A DNA stretch of 64,000 nucleotides from Spongospora subterranea f. sp. subterranea (lineage: Eukaryota > Endomyxa: Phytomyxea > Phytomyxea > Plasmodiophorida), in NCBI GenBank assembly GCA_049724395.1, contig JAUGWO010000024.1:1-64000 (forward strand), written 5' to 3'. Positions 21,377 through 37,008 of the stretch are shown here, in pieces. Position numbers and translations under genes: made by a program. How positions within the stretch are numbered: position 1 is the first letter of the stretch; every line of letters begins with the position of its first letter. Under the pieces are notes generated by a model. That model did not search any database. It had not been told where the DNA came from and saw nothing but the letters and a program-made list of their open reading frames with translations.

Positions 21377-21413
21377 GGGAGAGATCTTGTGTTCGAATCA
21401 CATGTACGAGGCA
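21377..21413 (+). pseudogene. 3' half of a tRNA-Thr, inverted copy
   Basis: This stretch repeats the 3' half of the neighbouring tRNA-Thr (3' side of the anticodon stem to the discriminator base) in the opposite orientation. It carries one substitution in the T stem and two extra bases before the acceptor strand. The 5' half is absent, so it cannot make a tRNA. It could be a tRNA-derived repeat remnant or the arm of a small inverted duplication with the tRNA as the other arm. Confidence 0.75.
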
Positions 21414-21649
21414 AAACCTCAGCATCTATTTCAGGCAACGAGCGCGATTAGAACGAGGGGATCCCCATCGGAATATCTGCGCATTGTGGTAAAGAGTCCT
21501 TTAGGAGCGATATATAGTATTGAAGAAGTCTAAACTAGCTGTGTGTTAATATAAGAAAAATTTTTCATAAATACAAGTCTCCTCGGGACTAAAACCTCGA
21601 GTTCCCTGATCCTTGACTCATTGTCGTTGATCTGAGTGGTGTCACCACA
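21414..21649. other. spacer between tRNA fragment and retroelement remnant
   Basis: AT-rich sequence without frames. If the retroelement kept its 3' long terminal repeat it would lie here, but I found no second copy to prove it. Confidence 0.3.
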
Positions 21650-24230
21650 CACTCTCCTTAGTCCCGAAGCCGCACCTGGCTTAACGGACTCCACGACCCA
21701 TCCTGGTCGTCATCGTCTTTGCTTGATTCAAAATCTGCGGGATCGTAAGGCTCGAAGTCCATCTCTTCGTTGGAAATCGTCCCTGTCGACATCGCTGCCG
21801 CATAGTACTGCCTCCTCCGCACCTTCCGTACCAACGGTTGCATCGTCATCCATGCGTACGGGTACAATCTGGTCGACGTTGAACGACGCCTCTTTCCCAG
21901 TAGTTACGTGCCGAAGTCGGTAGGTGTCGGTCGCGTTATCGTGCCTGCCAAGTACCCTCCAAGGTCCCGTTAAGCGGGGTAGGAATCTCCTGAATTGCCG
22001 TTCCTCCAATACTGGCGCCGATGCCACTTGCGTCACCCAGACCAACTGACCCACGTCCAGGATCACATCCATCCTGCCGTTGTTGTAACGATCTTTCGCA
22101 GCTCGATACACTTCCGCCGCCGTTTGCTCAGAGACTCCAAGCTGCACGAAGACTTCGTCGAAGACGCTCCAGATATTCACGCTGCGCCATGGGAGCTGCC
22201 TTTGGAATCCACACATTGTAGCTGCTGGGCAACCTCAGGCCTCGTCCGAACTCTAGGAAGTGCGGTGTCTGTCCCGTTGTCCGACACACGCCTTGGCAAT
22301 ATGCAAATTTCAGATAAGTGAGAACGCCATCCCACCGGTTCTGCTCGTCCGGTGCTAACGTTCACAAAAACGCGTTCAGGTATCGATGCGGTCTTTCCGC
22401 CATTCCATTGGCCTTTGCCCGGTAGGCCACGGTCATCGACAGTTGGATACCCAGCGCTTCGCACATCGCTGTCCAAAGTTCATTCCGCCAGGACGTGCCA
22501 CGATCTGCCACCAGTTTCAGGGGAAAAACCTTTCGTCAGAAAATACACCTGTAATCAATGCCTCCGCCGATTCCGTGGCTGACAACGACTTGACCGGTAC
22601 GAAAATCGTCGCGTGCGTAAATCGACAGTCGCTGACAAGACAGGCTTGCAGCCTCGCGCTGTTGTTGGCAGATTGACGACATTCAATGTGCACGACCTGC
22701 CACGGTTCTTTTGCTATCCCTTCTTCGAACGTCTGCCGTCTCCCTTGCCTGGCGCTGACTGTCGTCTTGGCTTGCTGACAGGCCAAACAATTATTGCGAA
22801 CGTTCCGCGCCGCGTCGCGTGACAAGTTGGGCCTTTACCGGTATGCAAACCTGGAATGTTGCGGTGCGTTTGCCCTGACTTGGCCGTACTCGAACCAACA
22901 CCCCGTTCTCATCCAGAACAAAGTTCCGCCTCGCGTGGTCCGACTCAGGTTGGCCGTTCACCTTTGCGTCGATGAGTGGCCGCCACGTCTCGTCCTCCCT
23001 TTGGTGCTGGCGTAGTGCGACTGGGGACCGATCCGTCGCCTCAATGTTGTTGATTGCCCAGCTGACGTCAATGATATCGTCCTCACTATCGTCCTGCGTG
23101 ATTTCATTGACCAGCGGATCCCTGCCTCATGAGTATATCCCTCTTCCCGGCTCAGCGCGTCTGCATTAGTATTTTCCACGTCCGGCTTGTACCTCAGTGT
23201 GTAGTGGAAGCCCTCCATTGCCTCCCAGATGCGGTTGAGTTAAGCGTCATCGTTCTCTTTACGCAAAAACTCCAACGGCTGTCCTTCCAAGAAACAACGC
23301 CACTTCTTTGACGCTCTTGGGATTGCCACGGCTTCGCCTCTTCTTGCCGCATAGTGCCGTTCGTTTCAACATACTTTTTAGATAGGTATGCTATCGAATG
23401 CTCGCGTCCGATTGCTTCATCGCGTTGGCTTAAGACCGCGCCCATTGCAGTACTTGAATAATCTGTCTGCACGATGAAGGGACGATTGAATCAGGATGGG
23501 CCAGAATCGGTTGCCGTCAACCGCCGTCGAAGCTCTTCAAACGCGACTTGGTGGTCCTTCTCCCACCGCCATTCGGCCGCTTTTGCCGTCATAGTTGTCA
23601 GCGGTGCCGACACTCCTGCGAAATCGCGAATGAAGTGGTGGTAATACCCTGCCAATCCTAACAAGGTTTTCAACTCCTTCTTTTTTCTTCTTGTCCCTGG
23701 GAATTGGGTACGACGCCACTGCCTCAATCAGTCGCCGGTCGGGCCTGATGCCCTCGCCGTCAATCCTATGACCCAAATAAATCACCTCTTTCTGAAACAG
23801 GTGGGTCTTCGCCGGATTAACCATCAGGTTGTGTTCCGAAGCCGCTCGAAAGCCCTGGTCAACTTGTCTAAGTGAGACTCGATGTCCGCCGAGAATATCA
23901 TCACGTCGTCCATGTAGACCAGACAATCTACATAATTCATTCCGGCCAGAACCTTCCCCATCATCCGACAATATGTTGCTGGTGCGCATCTTAGTCCACA
24001 CGGCATCGAGTATTTTTCCCCCGAAAAGCATTGTTGTTTTTCTTCAGGTATTTTCCGTGAACCGTGTCGTACTCCCATGGGGATGATCACCCCCACAACT
24101 TCGGCAGCTAATATCGTGCCAAGCCCTCCACTCGTCCTTCCGCTTCGCAAGTGTGTCAAGTGTTCCTTCAGTATCGCCTTCACCACGCCCTCAGTTGATA
24201 TCGTGTCACTATCTTTGAGATTCATCGACT
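21650..24230 (-). pseudogene. Ty3/gypsy retrotransposon pol remnant (RT, RNase H, integrase)
   Basis: Pieces of a Ty3/gypsy polyprotein follow the family order on the minus strand. Reverse transcriptase comes first, with LRCAPATYCRMM and the active-site box YMDD (frame 24225-23824), followed by its thumb region (about 23830-23500). RNase H follows, beginning MQTDYSSTAMGAVLSQ (23472) and ending at NADALSREEG (near 23150). Then come the integrase zinc-binding end (NNCLACQQAK, near 22790), the integrase core (22600-22220) and a C-terminal SH3-like region (22130-21830). The frame changes repeatedly and stops interrupt it, so it cannot yield a working polyprotein. I see no gag, protease or clear long terminal repeats. 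Confidence 0.85.
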
Positions 24231-24721
24231 TCGTGCAGGTTCAGCGCCCCTCACATGTGTCTCTCGCTTCACACCCTTGCCGGGTACTGTACCGGTGACA
24301 CGCGTCCAAAAGAAGACGACTGCAGACTGCAGTGCATTCGGGTGTACATACTGTAAGTTGACGTTACACTGAACACGAAAACTCCGCCGTGTCCATTTGG
24401 TGTACACAGCACAGTGCCTGCTGTTACCCCATCATTGGAATCATTCGTGTTCAAAGACCAATAATTACCAGATTGGGGCAGCGTTCGACTGGATATCGAA
24501 AAGGGCGATTATTCAGGGTCTCAACAGACGATACCGATATCCGGGTATACCTGAATCGACGGAGTACAAGTCAACCGATCTATTTTTCCTATTTCGCGTA
24601 TACAGTACCGTGGCGAAATTCAACTTTAAATTGTGGTTTCGAACACATTCCGGTTTCTGGAAAGATTCGGAACTGGAGACACGCGCTCTGTCGTCATCAT
24701 AATATCCTGCCATAAAAAATT
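24231..24721. other. upstream region of the P4-ATPase gene
   Basis: Two overlapping + frames and one - frame cover the same DNA without motifs. The region holds the P4-ATPase promoter and perhaps the decayed 5' end of the retroelement. No TATA box stands out. Confidence 0.35.
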
Positions 24722-27700
24722 ATGTCTGCGACACCTGTTAGAGTGTCGCCAGTGATCCCCGAAGGAAACGCTGGCCAAAGCGTTTTAAATGAAGGCGAGC
24801 GTGTAATTTACTGTTCCCAGCCATCGAAAAACGTTCAATATCCTGACAATTCTCTCCGGACTACCAAATATACGCTATTGACATTTCTGCCGAAGAATTT
24901 GCTAGAGCAGTTTAGCAGACACATCAATCGATATTTTCTGTTGATAGCTTGCCTCCAACTATTTTCAATAATCACTCCTGTCAGCCCAGGTCTGTGGCTT
25001 TCCTGTTGTTTCCAGACTTTGTGCGAAACTGATGTCACGTTCAGTGACAACTTGGGCTCCTTTGATCGCTGTGTTCGGATTGAGTGCGGCCAAGGAATTG
25101 CTCGACGATTTGGGAAGAGCCAAACAAGATAAAGAGGCAAACGAAAAACTGTACAAGGTGAGAGCCCCCTGAATGGCTTTTTGTGTATCCGGGTTTTCAG
25201 CAAACGTCGCAGGTTTTTAGGGACGGTTGCCTTCTTGACGTCAAATCGCGGGATATCCGTGTAGGTGATATAATCAAGTTGCATGATGGCGAACAGGTCA
25301 CAACATTCAATTGGTAGAAACACATTGTAACCTTCGAGGCTCACAGGTTCCTTGTGATGTTTGCATTTTGCAAAGCTCTTCACCAGATGGCGCCTGCATG
25401 GTACAGACAATGAATCTTGACGGCGAGACTACTCTCAAAATTCGAATGGCCGTTCCAAGTTTACAGGTTTTCCAAATTACAGATTGTACCTTCGTTCGCC
25501 CTGATAGTTGGTTGTCCTGCTGTCAGAAACTGCCTGCCCAGGAGATTGAAAATTACAAAGGCGTGATCACCTGTGGTCTACCTGACGCTTCTGTATATCG
25601 CTTTGATTCTCGTATTGGAAGCACATCTTTGTCAGGTAGTCAACTTATTCAACAGGTTAGCCGAAAACGTCCTGGCCGTCGTCCTATAAATCCTCCGTTC
25701 TGCATATAGACGACGACAATCAAAAACACAACCTTTATTTATGGAGCTACTGTCTACACGGGATCGGACACAAAGTTCGCACAGAACCGGGGTATCCGCA
25801 ACCGGTTTGCATGCTAATTCTGCTTTGACATGGATTTTAGGAGCTATTCTTGTGAAATGGACTAAAAGCGACGCCTTTATCAACAAGGTTGCTATTGCTT
25901 TGTTCTTATTCCAGATTATGCTTGTCGTAAGTGTTTGATGAGTCCGTAAACCGTTCCTGATTTTCGGGTTATAGATTATTTTCGGAACTGTTGGTAACGT
26001 TTGGGAAGCCACGGCGGGTTCAAACCACCCGTATCTAGGGTATAAAATTGACGCCCCAGACTCCACCTTCGCTCGCATATTGCTGATTTTTATCATTCCG
26101 CTTCGCTTTCTGCTGCTAAATAGCACGATCATCCCAATTTCGTTGAAAGTAACAGCGACATATTGTTTCGCGTAAACGTATGAACGTGCTGGTGTAGGTC
26201 ACCCTTGATGTCTGCAAGTTCTACTACGCTAAGTTTATCGGATGGGACCATAAGTTGTTTTTAGAAGATGACGTTGATCATGTATTCATTGCCGGAAATG
26301 CGTATCGAATGGTTTTGACGTTGGTTACAGGAATCCAGTTATTTCGAGCTTCAACCTGCCCGGGCCAACAATTCTGCAATCAGCGAAGATTTAGGACAAA
26401 TACAATATGTTTTGACAGACAAAACTGGTACACTTACCGAAAATGAAATGGTGTTTCGGAAAGTACGGGGATCGATTCACAGGCTTGTTGGAAAGCTCAG
26501 TTTTGATGATACTGTTTAGTGCTCGATAAAAGGCACACTGTTTTCTGAACGAGATTGCGGTGCTGGCGGACGTCTGTTTATGGCTGGAGAGCACAATGAG
26601 TCCAGTGTGACATTAGATTTTTTGCGGAACCTGGCGCTGAACAGCACTGCTGTACCGGCTCGCGACGCCAACCAGCGAATTGTGTATATTCAGTTCTCAC
26701 GCAAATTCAATTACTTCATTGACAATGTGATTCGCTCAGATACAAAAGCAGTTCTCCAGACGAGGAATCGCTCGTTGATGCGGCTGCGCAACTAGGTGTC
26801 CAACTAATATCTCGTCAAGGGCCCCTGATCGAATTGCTGGTTCATGGACATACTGAGTTTTATGTCGTTCGTCAAGAATTGTCCTTCACCAGCGAAAGGC
26901 GTCGCATGTCTGTTGTCGTACAAGATCGCGCTACAAATAAGTTAATTTTGTATTGCAAAGGTTGGGGAATTGTTGAGGGAATATATGCCGCGTGGCTGAT
27001 CCTTGACGCAGGCGGAGATGACGTGATAATGGAAAGAGTCGTGAACCATTCTGCAGATGATCAATTAACGATTGCGCATTTGAACTCGTTTGCTGGTGAA
27101 GGCCTTCGAACGCTTGCTTTTGCGCAGAAAACGGTAATTTTGCGAATTTGTGAGAAGTAACTCAATAATGATATGCATCAATCAAAGCTGGATTCGGCAA
27201 AATATGCTGCTTGGGTGGAAAAGTTTAATGTGGCCAACACCGCTGTAGACAACAGAGAGGTGGATTTTTTTTAAAGCAGCCCTGTCGTCTGAATAATTAT
27301 ACTACTGTAGGATGCTTTGGCCCTTGTTTACGAAGAACTCGAACAAGGGCTTGGACTCATTGGTGCATCTGCTATTGAGGATCGTCTGCAGAAAGGTTTA
27401 TTTATTGTCAGATAACTAGCAGTTAAAGTCATTCGTGAATTAGATGTTCCTGAAACGATCCAGAGTCTTCGGGCCGGTGGGGTTAAGTTTTGGATGCTTA
27501 CTGGGGACAAATTCAGTACAGCTCTTCAAATTGCCACGTCATGTAACCTGAAGGTGGATTCCATATGGCAATTATCGATATGTTTGTTTATTCCGTTTTC
27601 TAGTCGTCGCTGTCGGAAAATAGCGTCTTACTAGAAATCAACTCTTTCAACGAGGCTGATGTGAGTAACGAACTCAGTTCTCATCGTCAAATCCTAGAAA

Positions 27701-29334
27701 CACATCGTGAGACGCGGGATATTTGTATCATCCTTCGCGGTGCGTCCTTAACCGCAGCAATGAGCATGAGGAATCAAACAAGGTTTTTGGAGCTCTGCAT
27801 GTCCGCCAGTTCGGTGATTTGTTGTCGTTTCTCTCCTCGCCAAAAAGCACAGGTCGCCAGATTTGGGTATCGTTCTTTTCTATTGACGTTGACTCTTGAT
27901 GTCAGGTGGTTAAAATGGTTAAAGATGCGGGATTAATGACCCTTGCAATTGGGGACGGTGGTAATGATGTCAGCATGATCATGGAAGCTCATGTTGGGGT
28001 TGGTATTCGTGGCAAAGAAGGTCTGCAGGCTGCTCGCGCGTCAGATTTCCAGGTTGGAGTATTCCGAATTGGTCTCAGTTGTTCTTAAATTAATATAGGT
28101 GAACCACTTCCGCTCGTTAAAACCGTTGTTGCTTGTTCATGGACGTCAGTCATATTTAAGGACCAGTCTAGTATAATTCTATCGTGTCACCTTTTACTGG
28201 GCAATTAAAAGCGTGCTCTCACTAGGTGGCCCAATATTCGTTCTTCAAGTCTTTTGAGTTTTGCTTTATTCAGATCGCGTTTGGTTTTAGTAGCGGATTC
28301 TCCGGTGAGTTCCCCGATATAGTTAGTACACATCGTAAATATGATTTGCGTTGCATGCAGGCAGCGCCTTGTTCAATTCTGCATGCATCGCAGCTTACAA
28401 TGCCCTACTATTTATTCCTATTTTGACTTTCATCCTCGATCAAGACCTGAGCAGCGAACAGGTACACTGATTCTTCGTATGAGGTTATTGCCAACATAGC
28501 TTTCTCAGGCGCTCCGTTTCCCGGAAGCTTACCTCGATTGCCAAACAGGACGGCATTTTACATGGAGAACGTATGTCATTTGGATGATCAGAGCTTTCTT
28601 TCAAGCTATTGTTGTATATCTTCTATCGATTGCAATGTAATGAGAGCATTTTTTTAAACTTGGGTTGAATCTGATTTTCGGCTTTAGTTACGACGTTGGG
28701 TTCCTGCATCATCAAAATGGTGACCCTGCTGGTCTCGAAGCTCTTGGCCTTCTGGCATTTTTTTCTTTTCTATTAATCCAAGTAAGTTCAAGTGCCGTTC
28801 CGAAGTCGTAAATGACACTATATGCTCCGTTCAACAGTCTCTAACAATGATTCTCGAACAAAATTATGTCACCTTATTGCACCTGATGGGCATTATTGGT
28901 TTCCATTTTTTCGGTATGACTCAGAGATTACAATAGTGCGTTGCTGACAATCATGGTAATTAGGGATGGCATTGCTTTACGCATGTTCAACGTCTGTGGC
29001 GTTCGACTCGCTAATCGGTCTTGGTTCAGTGGAGTTTGTATTTACGGATCCCGTCTTTTGGGCGGCTCAGATTCTCATTACAGCATGTGCCATATTGCCA
29101 GTCATGGCTGTTCAGGTTATCCATCCTAAAACACTTTTTGTTCCACTTGACATACACAATTATAACGACAGCACTGCTAACGACAGTGATACTGAACGTT
29201 AGCTGGTTATTTTTTTTGCGCCTTCATACGCTAAATCGTTATTTTGTCTTATAGTCGATAGTACACCAATTCTGTCCAGACCGGTCGTTCGAAATGCGAC
29301 AGGAATTGCTAGCGCAAGCCGTAGCGGAGGATAA
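24722..29334 (+). CDS. P4-type ATPase (phospholipid flippase), 25 exons
   Basis: P4-ATPases move aminophospholipids to the cytosolic leaflet of membranes, usually with a CDC50 partner. I resolve 25 exons joined by 24 GT-AG introns of 43-57 bp; all phases fit and give about 1,125 residues, the usual length. Introns include 24990-25044, 25158-25200, 25297-25346, 26282-26330, 27853-27905 and 28914-28963. Family motifs in order: [16 protein letters not shown] (N-terminus), DGET (184-187), phosphorylation site DKTGT (Asp434), SSPDEE (nucleotide-binding domain), TGDK (689-692) and GDGGND (805-810, where most members have GDGAND), then the C-terminal transmembrane helices. The last intron (29198-29254) is less certain; without it the protein ends at 29202. 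It is tail to tail with RPT3, 91 bp apart. Confidence 0.92.
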
Positions 29335-29425
29335 CACTGTTTCAGGAGATAACATTCAATGACCAAAAACAAAAACTATATTCATGAAGATTAATCCCGG
29401 CCAAAATGATTTATACTCTTAAATA

Positions 29426-31005
29426 CTACGTATAGAATTCAAAATCAACGTCGGCCTTCTTAACGTTATTTTTGTACGCCTTCTCCATGTCTGCAGGCAG
29501 AATCACGTAGCGGTTATTCCGAACTGCGTGAAGACCAGCTTCTTGAGCCATCGATGCAATATCGGCAGCAGAAATCTGTTTTATGCTGATTAAAAATATT
29601 TGTCGAAAGAGGGTCGGCAGGATCAAAATTACCTTTTCCGGTCGCTGAACGTAATCTTCAAGATCAATTTCTTGACTTAGATTCATTTTTGCAGTAGCTA
29701 CTTGGAAAATCAGACGCTTTTGTCGGCGATCAGGAGGTGGAAATTCAATTTTCCTATCCAAACGGCCAGGTCGTAACAACGCTGGATCTAAGGTATCGGC
29801 ACGGTTCGTCGCCATGATTACCTACGGCCGCTCATCAAAAAACTGTTGTAAAAGCTTTCATAATTATTCTGACTTTGACGTTAGTAGATTGGTCGAACCC
29901 ATCCATTTGTGTGAGTAATTCCATAAGAATACGCTGAACCTCTCGATCAGCGCCCGTTTGAGCGTCGAACCGCTTAGTTGCGATTGCGTCAATTTCATCA
30001 ATGAAAATAAATTGAGGGTGCGTTCTCCCGAGCAAGTCGGAACACATCTCGAACCATTCGAGGACCCTCACCTATAAAACAGAAACGTTTAGAAACTATC
30101 TAAAGCACTTGATTGAGCATGTCATGGAAATCGGACCAAGGTACTTCTGGACAAATTCTGAGCCAACAACGCGAATAAACGAAGCTGTTGTATGATGAGC
30201 AACGGCTTTCGCCATCATTGTCTTCCCCGTTCCCGGAGGTCCCCACATCAATACACCTCGAGGAGGGTCAATACCAATTGCTCGGTATCTGAACACGACG
30301 TGTCAGCAACAGTCACCTAATCGTTATCAAAACGGGTTTTATACAGATCAAAGTGGGTAAGCGGAAGTTCCACAGCTTCACGAATTTCTTGCTTTTGAAT
30401 ATCCAAACCACCAATGTCCGAATAAGAAGTATCAGGTTTCTCTGAGTTCAAATTATGAAATCTACTTAAAAAAGGAACTGACTGACCCTACCTGTAATTG
30501 CTAATGTGCTAATTGTTGAATCAGCTTCCGGAGGAAGAATATCAACAAGCGAATTAGAATGACGATGAAGTGCAACACTCGAGTTCGGCTTCAACGATTC
30601 TCGATCTATTGTGCTAAGAGTCCGCTCAGATAAAATATATTGGTGTAATCATAATATAGATACCTTAGGATCCTGGCATAATACGTCTGCCCAGTTGTGC
30701 TATGAACAATACCAGTCGTCTCGTCGACCATTTCAAGAAACTGAAGGAATCCAATTTACTTCCAAATAATTCAAAAGTTTGTGGGAACGTACCTGTCCAA
30801 TCACCAATGGAACAGATTGAATGCGTTTAACTTCTTCCTCCGCGCGATGTAATTCGCGTTTCAAATTTTTCTGTTCGTCCTTTATATACGTCTCCTGGAC
30901 TTCTAGGAACTGCAGCTGTTCTTGCAGGCTCTTTAAAGTCAAATACAGATCGATTGTGAGAAGTCCTTCCTCTGGCACGGGGCCGGCTGGCATGGCCGTT
31001 GCCAT
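29426..31005 (-). CDS. RPT3: 26S proteasome regulatory ATPase Rpt3, one base out of frame in exon 6
   Basis: Rpt3 is one of six AAA ATPases in the base of the 19S proteasome cap; it unfolds ubiquitinated proteins and feeds them to the core. Eight exons: 31005-30793, 30740-30664, 30613-30492, 30441-30334, 30280-30137, 30071-29874, 29821-29633 and 29575-29426. In order: an N-terminal coiled coil (about residues 22-65), the OB region with [28 protein letters not shown] (Walker A, Lys193), [14 protein letters not shown] (Walker B), [20 protein letters not shown], and a C-terminus ending FEFYT. Exon 6 is one base too long: [19 protein letters not shown] and IFIDEIDA lie in different frames, with the extra base in an A/T run at about 30007-30013. 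The acceptor at 30280 is inferred. The rest is highly conserved, so a sequencing or assembly error is likely. Confidence 0.9.
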
Positions 31006-32228
31006 ATCGAATCCGCGCCGATTATCTCTTGAGCGATACGGTCAACCGACGACTCTTTCCAAAGTATTATGATGTGAACGGGTAAAAACATATCGCACTT
31101 GGGTGTTTCGATACACTGTCATCTATAGATACAGTACTCCTCAGTGTATCTACGTAGAGTATTTTTAAGTGGTCTTGTCTGCTGGTCGTTCAATACCGAC
31201 GGTGTGGAAGGTCAATATTAGCGTGTCGGTGCCTGATTCCGGATTTCAGAACCATGATCAACATCCTTACTAGCAGAATGACAACAAAATCGAGAACTGC
31301 ATTGGGTTAATAATGAACTCTTAAGTGTTTCAAATGCGTAAGAATTCGGGGTCCAGCAAACCACGGAATCCTGACAATGCAACCGTCGACCAGCTAGCAT
31401 GTCCCTGTAAGATATAGGTAGGCTGTTCTTGGGCATATCGTCTCAAGATGAATTATCGGTCATGCCGATAGCACCGACTAAGTTTTCTTCGGAAGACGTT
31501 ATAGTGTGATGGAAACCGCTAAGCGAAAGCGAAAGCGAAATATTTCCTTTTATTGGCCTAGCCGTATTACGCGGCGGCATTCATTTTGAAACTCGGGGTG
31601 ATCACGAGCCTGCAGAACATGCATGCCATCTGTTCCATAACAGTTTTACTAATATTACATTCCCTTGAAGACGCTATGACCGTTGTGCATTTTAAAGTTA
31701 GCTTTTTTGTTGCAATATCGGCATGTTGATTTGTCAGTACGTTTCCGTGTACACTAATGCGACGTCACTCGGCTAGGATCCGTCTTCAGCAAGAAATAAA
31801 GCATCTACTGTACAATATAGATTTTGTGGACACATAAACAGCCTACATCAGTTTGCAACTACGGAGGTTGTCCTTAAGCCGTTCTTCCCATTTCAAGTTG
31901 GAACAACAAGCACAACGTCTGGAAACATTGAATTAAGGGGCTACATCTACCCGATCATCGGTGAAACAACCCGCTGATCAGCCACTATTTGCTGCGAAAT
32001 AGTTGTCTCGTAAACAACAAACTCACACCGCTAGATATTTGGATATTTGATCGCCAAACATAAAGAAGATCCTGAGGTTCATCAGGAACAAAAACGTCGC
32101 ATATTCTATGGCGGAACATATTAACCCAACTTTCTCGAGAATGAAACAAGAACGAAAAAGAGGTACTTTTTTGAATTTCAGCTCAACATCTGATCTAACA
32201 ATAATATTTATAATTAACGTATCACCCA
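31006..32228. other. intergenic, no gene seen
   Basis: This lies between the RPT3 start and the 3' end of the PTEN-like gene. A minus-strand frame at 31218-31436 has no motif. A short simple repeat of GCGAAA occurs at about 31524-31540. Nothing else could be supported. Confidence 0.4.
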
Positions 32229-35480
<3,252 letters not shown>

Positions 35481-35655
35481 TATCTGTCCGGATTAAAGTT
35501 TCTCTTTTTTGGTGTTAACGTTATCATGTGGGAGCGTCCCTCACATAATGCACTGCAAAGTGGTAACAAAATCATATGGTGCAGTATAATGACCTGAACG
35601 TAATAAATGCCAGACGGATATGGAATTTGCACACAGTAAATTTCACTTAATTTAG

Positions 35656-36279
35656 TTAGTAATGATTACAAGAGGGAAACTGGGAAGATTGATAAACACG
35701 ACCACGAACACGTGCATTTCCACTGCCAGATGTGTAGAGTTGATGGACCAGATCCCATCCATACGTGTATGGAGGAACGAGCGGCAGTTTGTGTGGGGAT
35801 AAAATTACCAGATATCGGCATTGTAGTGAAAGCTGAAATAAGGTCGAGAAGAGTTCTGATTGAGACATCAGATGCAGCGCGAAAGAGGACACCACTATAT
35901 CGAATGTCTCTTTTAACAGCCCTTGGGCAACGTCGTGGAAAGTCATCTCCTGACATGTCACATCGGGAACACAGCTTTCAAACGCCTTTTTAGTATATGG
36001 ATCTACGGCCGACATCGCCGGCAGACTGATTGATGACATCTCTGCCCACTTACGACATGCAATCGTGGCTTCGCCACTTCCTGCAGCCAAATCCAGGACT
36101 TTCCATGACATGCAATTGATCCGAGATTTCAGATCAACTGCTTCGAACATTGCATGGATACACTTTTCGATCGCTGCCGTGTGCGGATTCCTGTAATGGC
36201 TTCCGCGTTCTTCGTAATACTTGTCGACGCCATTCGAATAATTTATTCGCATTGAGCTTGACGGCCCCAATCCCGCCAT
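35656..36279 (-). CDS. class I SAM-dependent methyltransferase-like protein
   Basis: This single exon encodes 207 residues from the ATG at 36279. The open frame extends to an ATG at 36381, but that would leave only 27 bases to the stop of the upstream gene, so I prefer 36279. Near residue 60 is the SAM-binding loop VLDLAAGSGEAT (motif I). Further on are SAVDPYTKKAF (acidic end of strand 2) and FDIVVSSFALHL (strand 4 region). The N-terminal INYSNGVDKYYEERGSHYRNPH resembles the opening of a group of uncharacterised methyltransferases. Substrate unknown. The LEA2-like gene precedes it on the same strand with about 130 bp between. Confidence 0.75.
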   Translation of the reverse strand: MAGLGPSSSMRINYSNGVDKYYEERGSHYRNPHTAAIEKCIHAMFEAVDLKSRINCMSWKVLDLAAGSGEATIACRKWAEMSSISLPAMSAVDPYTKKAFESCVPDVTCQEMTFHDVAQGLLKETFDIVVSSFALHLMSQSELFSTLFQLSLQCRYLVILSPHKLPLVPPYTYGWDLVHQLYTSGSGNARVRGRVYQSSQFPSCNHY

Positions 36280-36408
36280 CTCGACCACAGATTGATCTGC
36301 GCTAATTTTACAGAGTCGCAAACATCCGTTTTCTTCTTTGTACTGTGTACCGTGTCGAATGCCAATAATTGTATTAACCATCTGATTTCTACCGAATTTT
36401 GAAAGAAT

Positions 36409-37008
36409 TTAGATAGGACAGGCAACGTTTTTTTGTTGGCTTATGGGGATATTGATCCAGAATGGTAAAAACCAGGCCGATACTGTGGTAGTTCCTTTTA
36501 TCGTTATTTGGATGCTACTTCCAGCAGTCTGACAGGTCTGGAGTATCGACTGGAGCATTTGTCGTAGCTGTTCTGTTGACAAATCTGTAATTTCGATGGT
36601 GATCGGCACTATAACTGGTGAGATCTGTTTTGACGGCAACCTTGACGCTGGAAATGTCATCGTTGTAATTGAACCTATGCTCGGGGTGTTTTTTACAGGG
36701 GCGACAACATACGACAAGAAACACTTACTTCCTCGGTACATAATTGAAAACATTGACGCCTTTAATGCAATGTCGTATGCATTTCGATTGTTGACTTCTA
36801 AAATACATTGGGTAGCCAGAGTCAACTGGCTTTGAGACATTGAAAATTGGCCAGACTCGAGCCTGGCTGAAATTGGTGGATTCATATCAGGGAAGTAATA
36901 CCATATCAGTACTCCGGTAATCACCGCCATCGCCAATATAAAGGCCAGCATTACACGGCACGCTGAGCATGACGACCTACGAAGTGACCGCGTCGTAAGC
37001 CTCTTCAT
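36409..37008 (-). CDS. single-pass membrane protein with LEA2-like domain
   Basis: This intronless frame encodes 199 residues. A basic N-terminus (MKRLTTRSLRRSSCSACR) is followed by one hydrophobic helix (about 19-39, VMLAFILAMAVITGVLIWYYF). A beta-rich remainder follows, containing LTLATQCILEVNNRNAYDIAL, the kind of strand pair seen in LEA2/water-stress domains. Positive charges before the helix predict a type II membrane protein with the domain outside the cytosol or in the lumen. Plant LEA2 (NDR1/HIN1-like) proteins share this plan. In protists the role is unknown and the match rests on pattern, not search. Confidence 0.65.
   Translation of the reverse strand: MKRLTTRSLRRSSCSACRVMLAFILAMAVITGVLIWYYFPDMNPPISARLESGQFSMSQSQLTLATQCILEVNNRNAYDIALKASMFSIMYRGSKCFLSYVVAPVKNTPSIGSITTMTFPASRLPSKQISPVIVPITIEITDLSTEQLRQMLQSILQTCQTAGSSIQITIKGTTTVSAWFLPFWINIPISQQKNVACPI

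Noticed and set aside
21377-21413. Primer-binding site for the gypsy element
   Set aside because: It matches tRNA sequence internal to the 3' half, lacks the TGG expected beside a long terminal repeat, and lies at the 3' side of the minus-strand element.
24397-24715. Two overlapping + frames just before the P4-ATPase start
   Set aside because: They overlap each other and a minus frame, have no motif and cannot be spliced in phase to the flippase.
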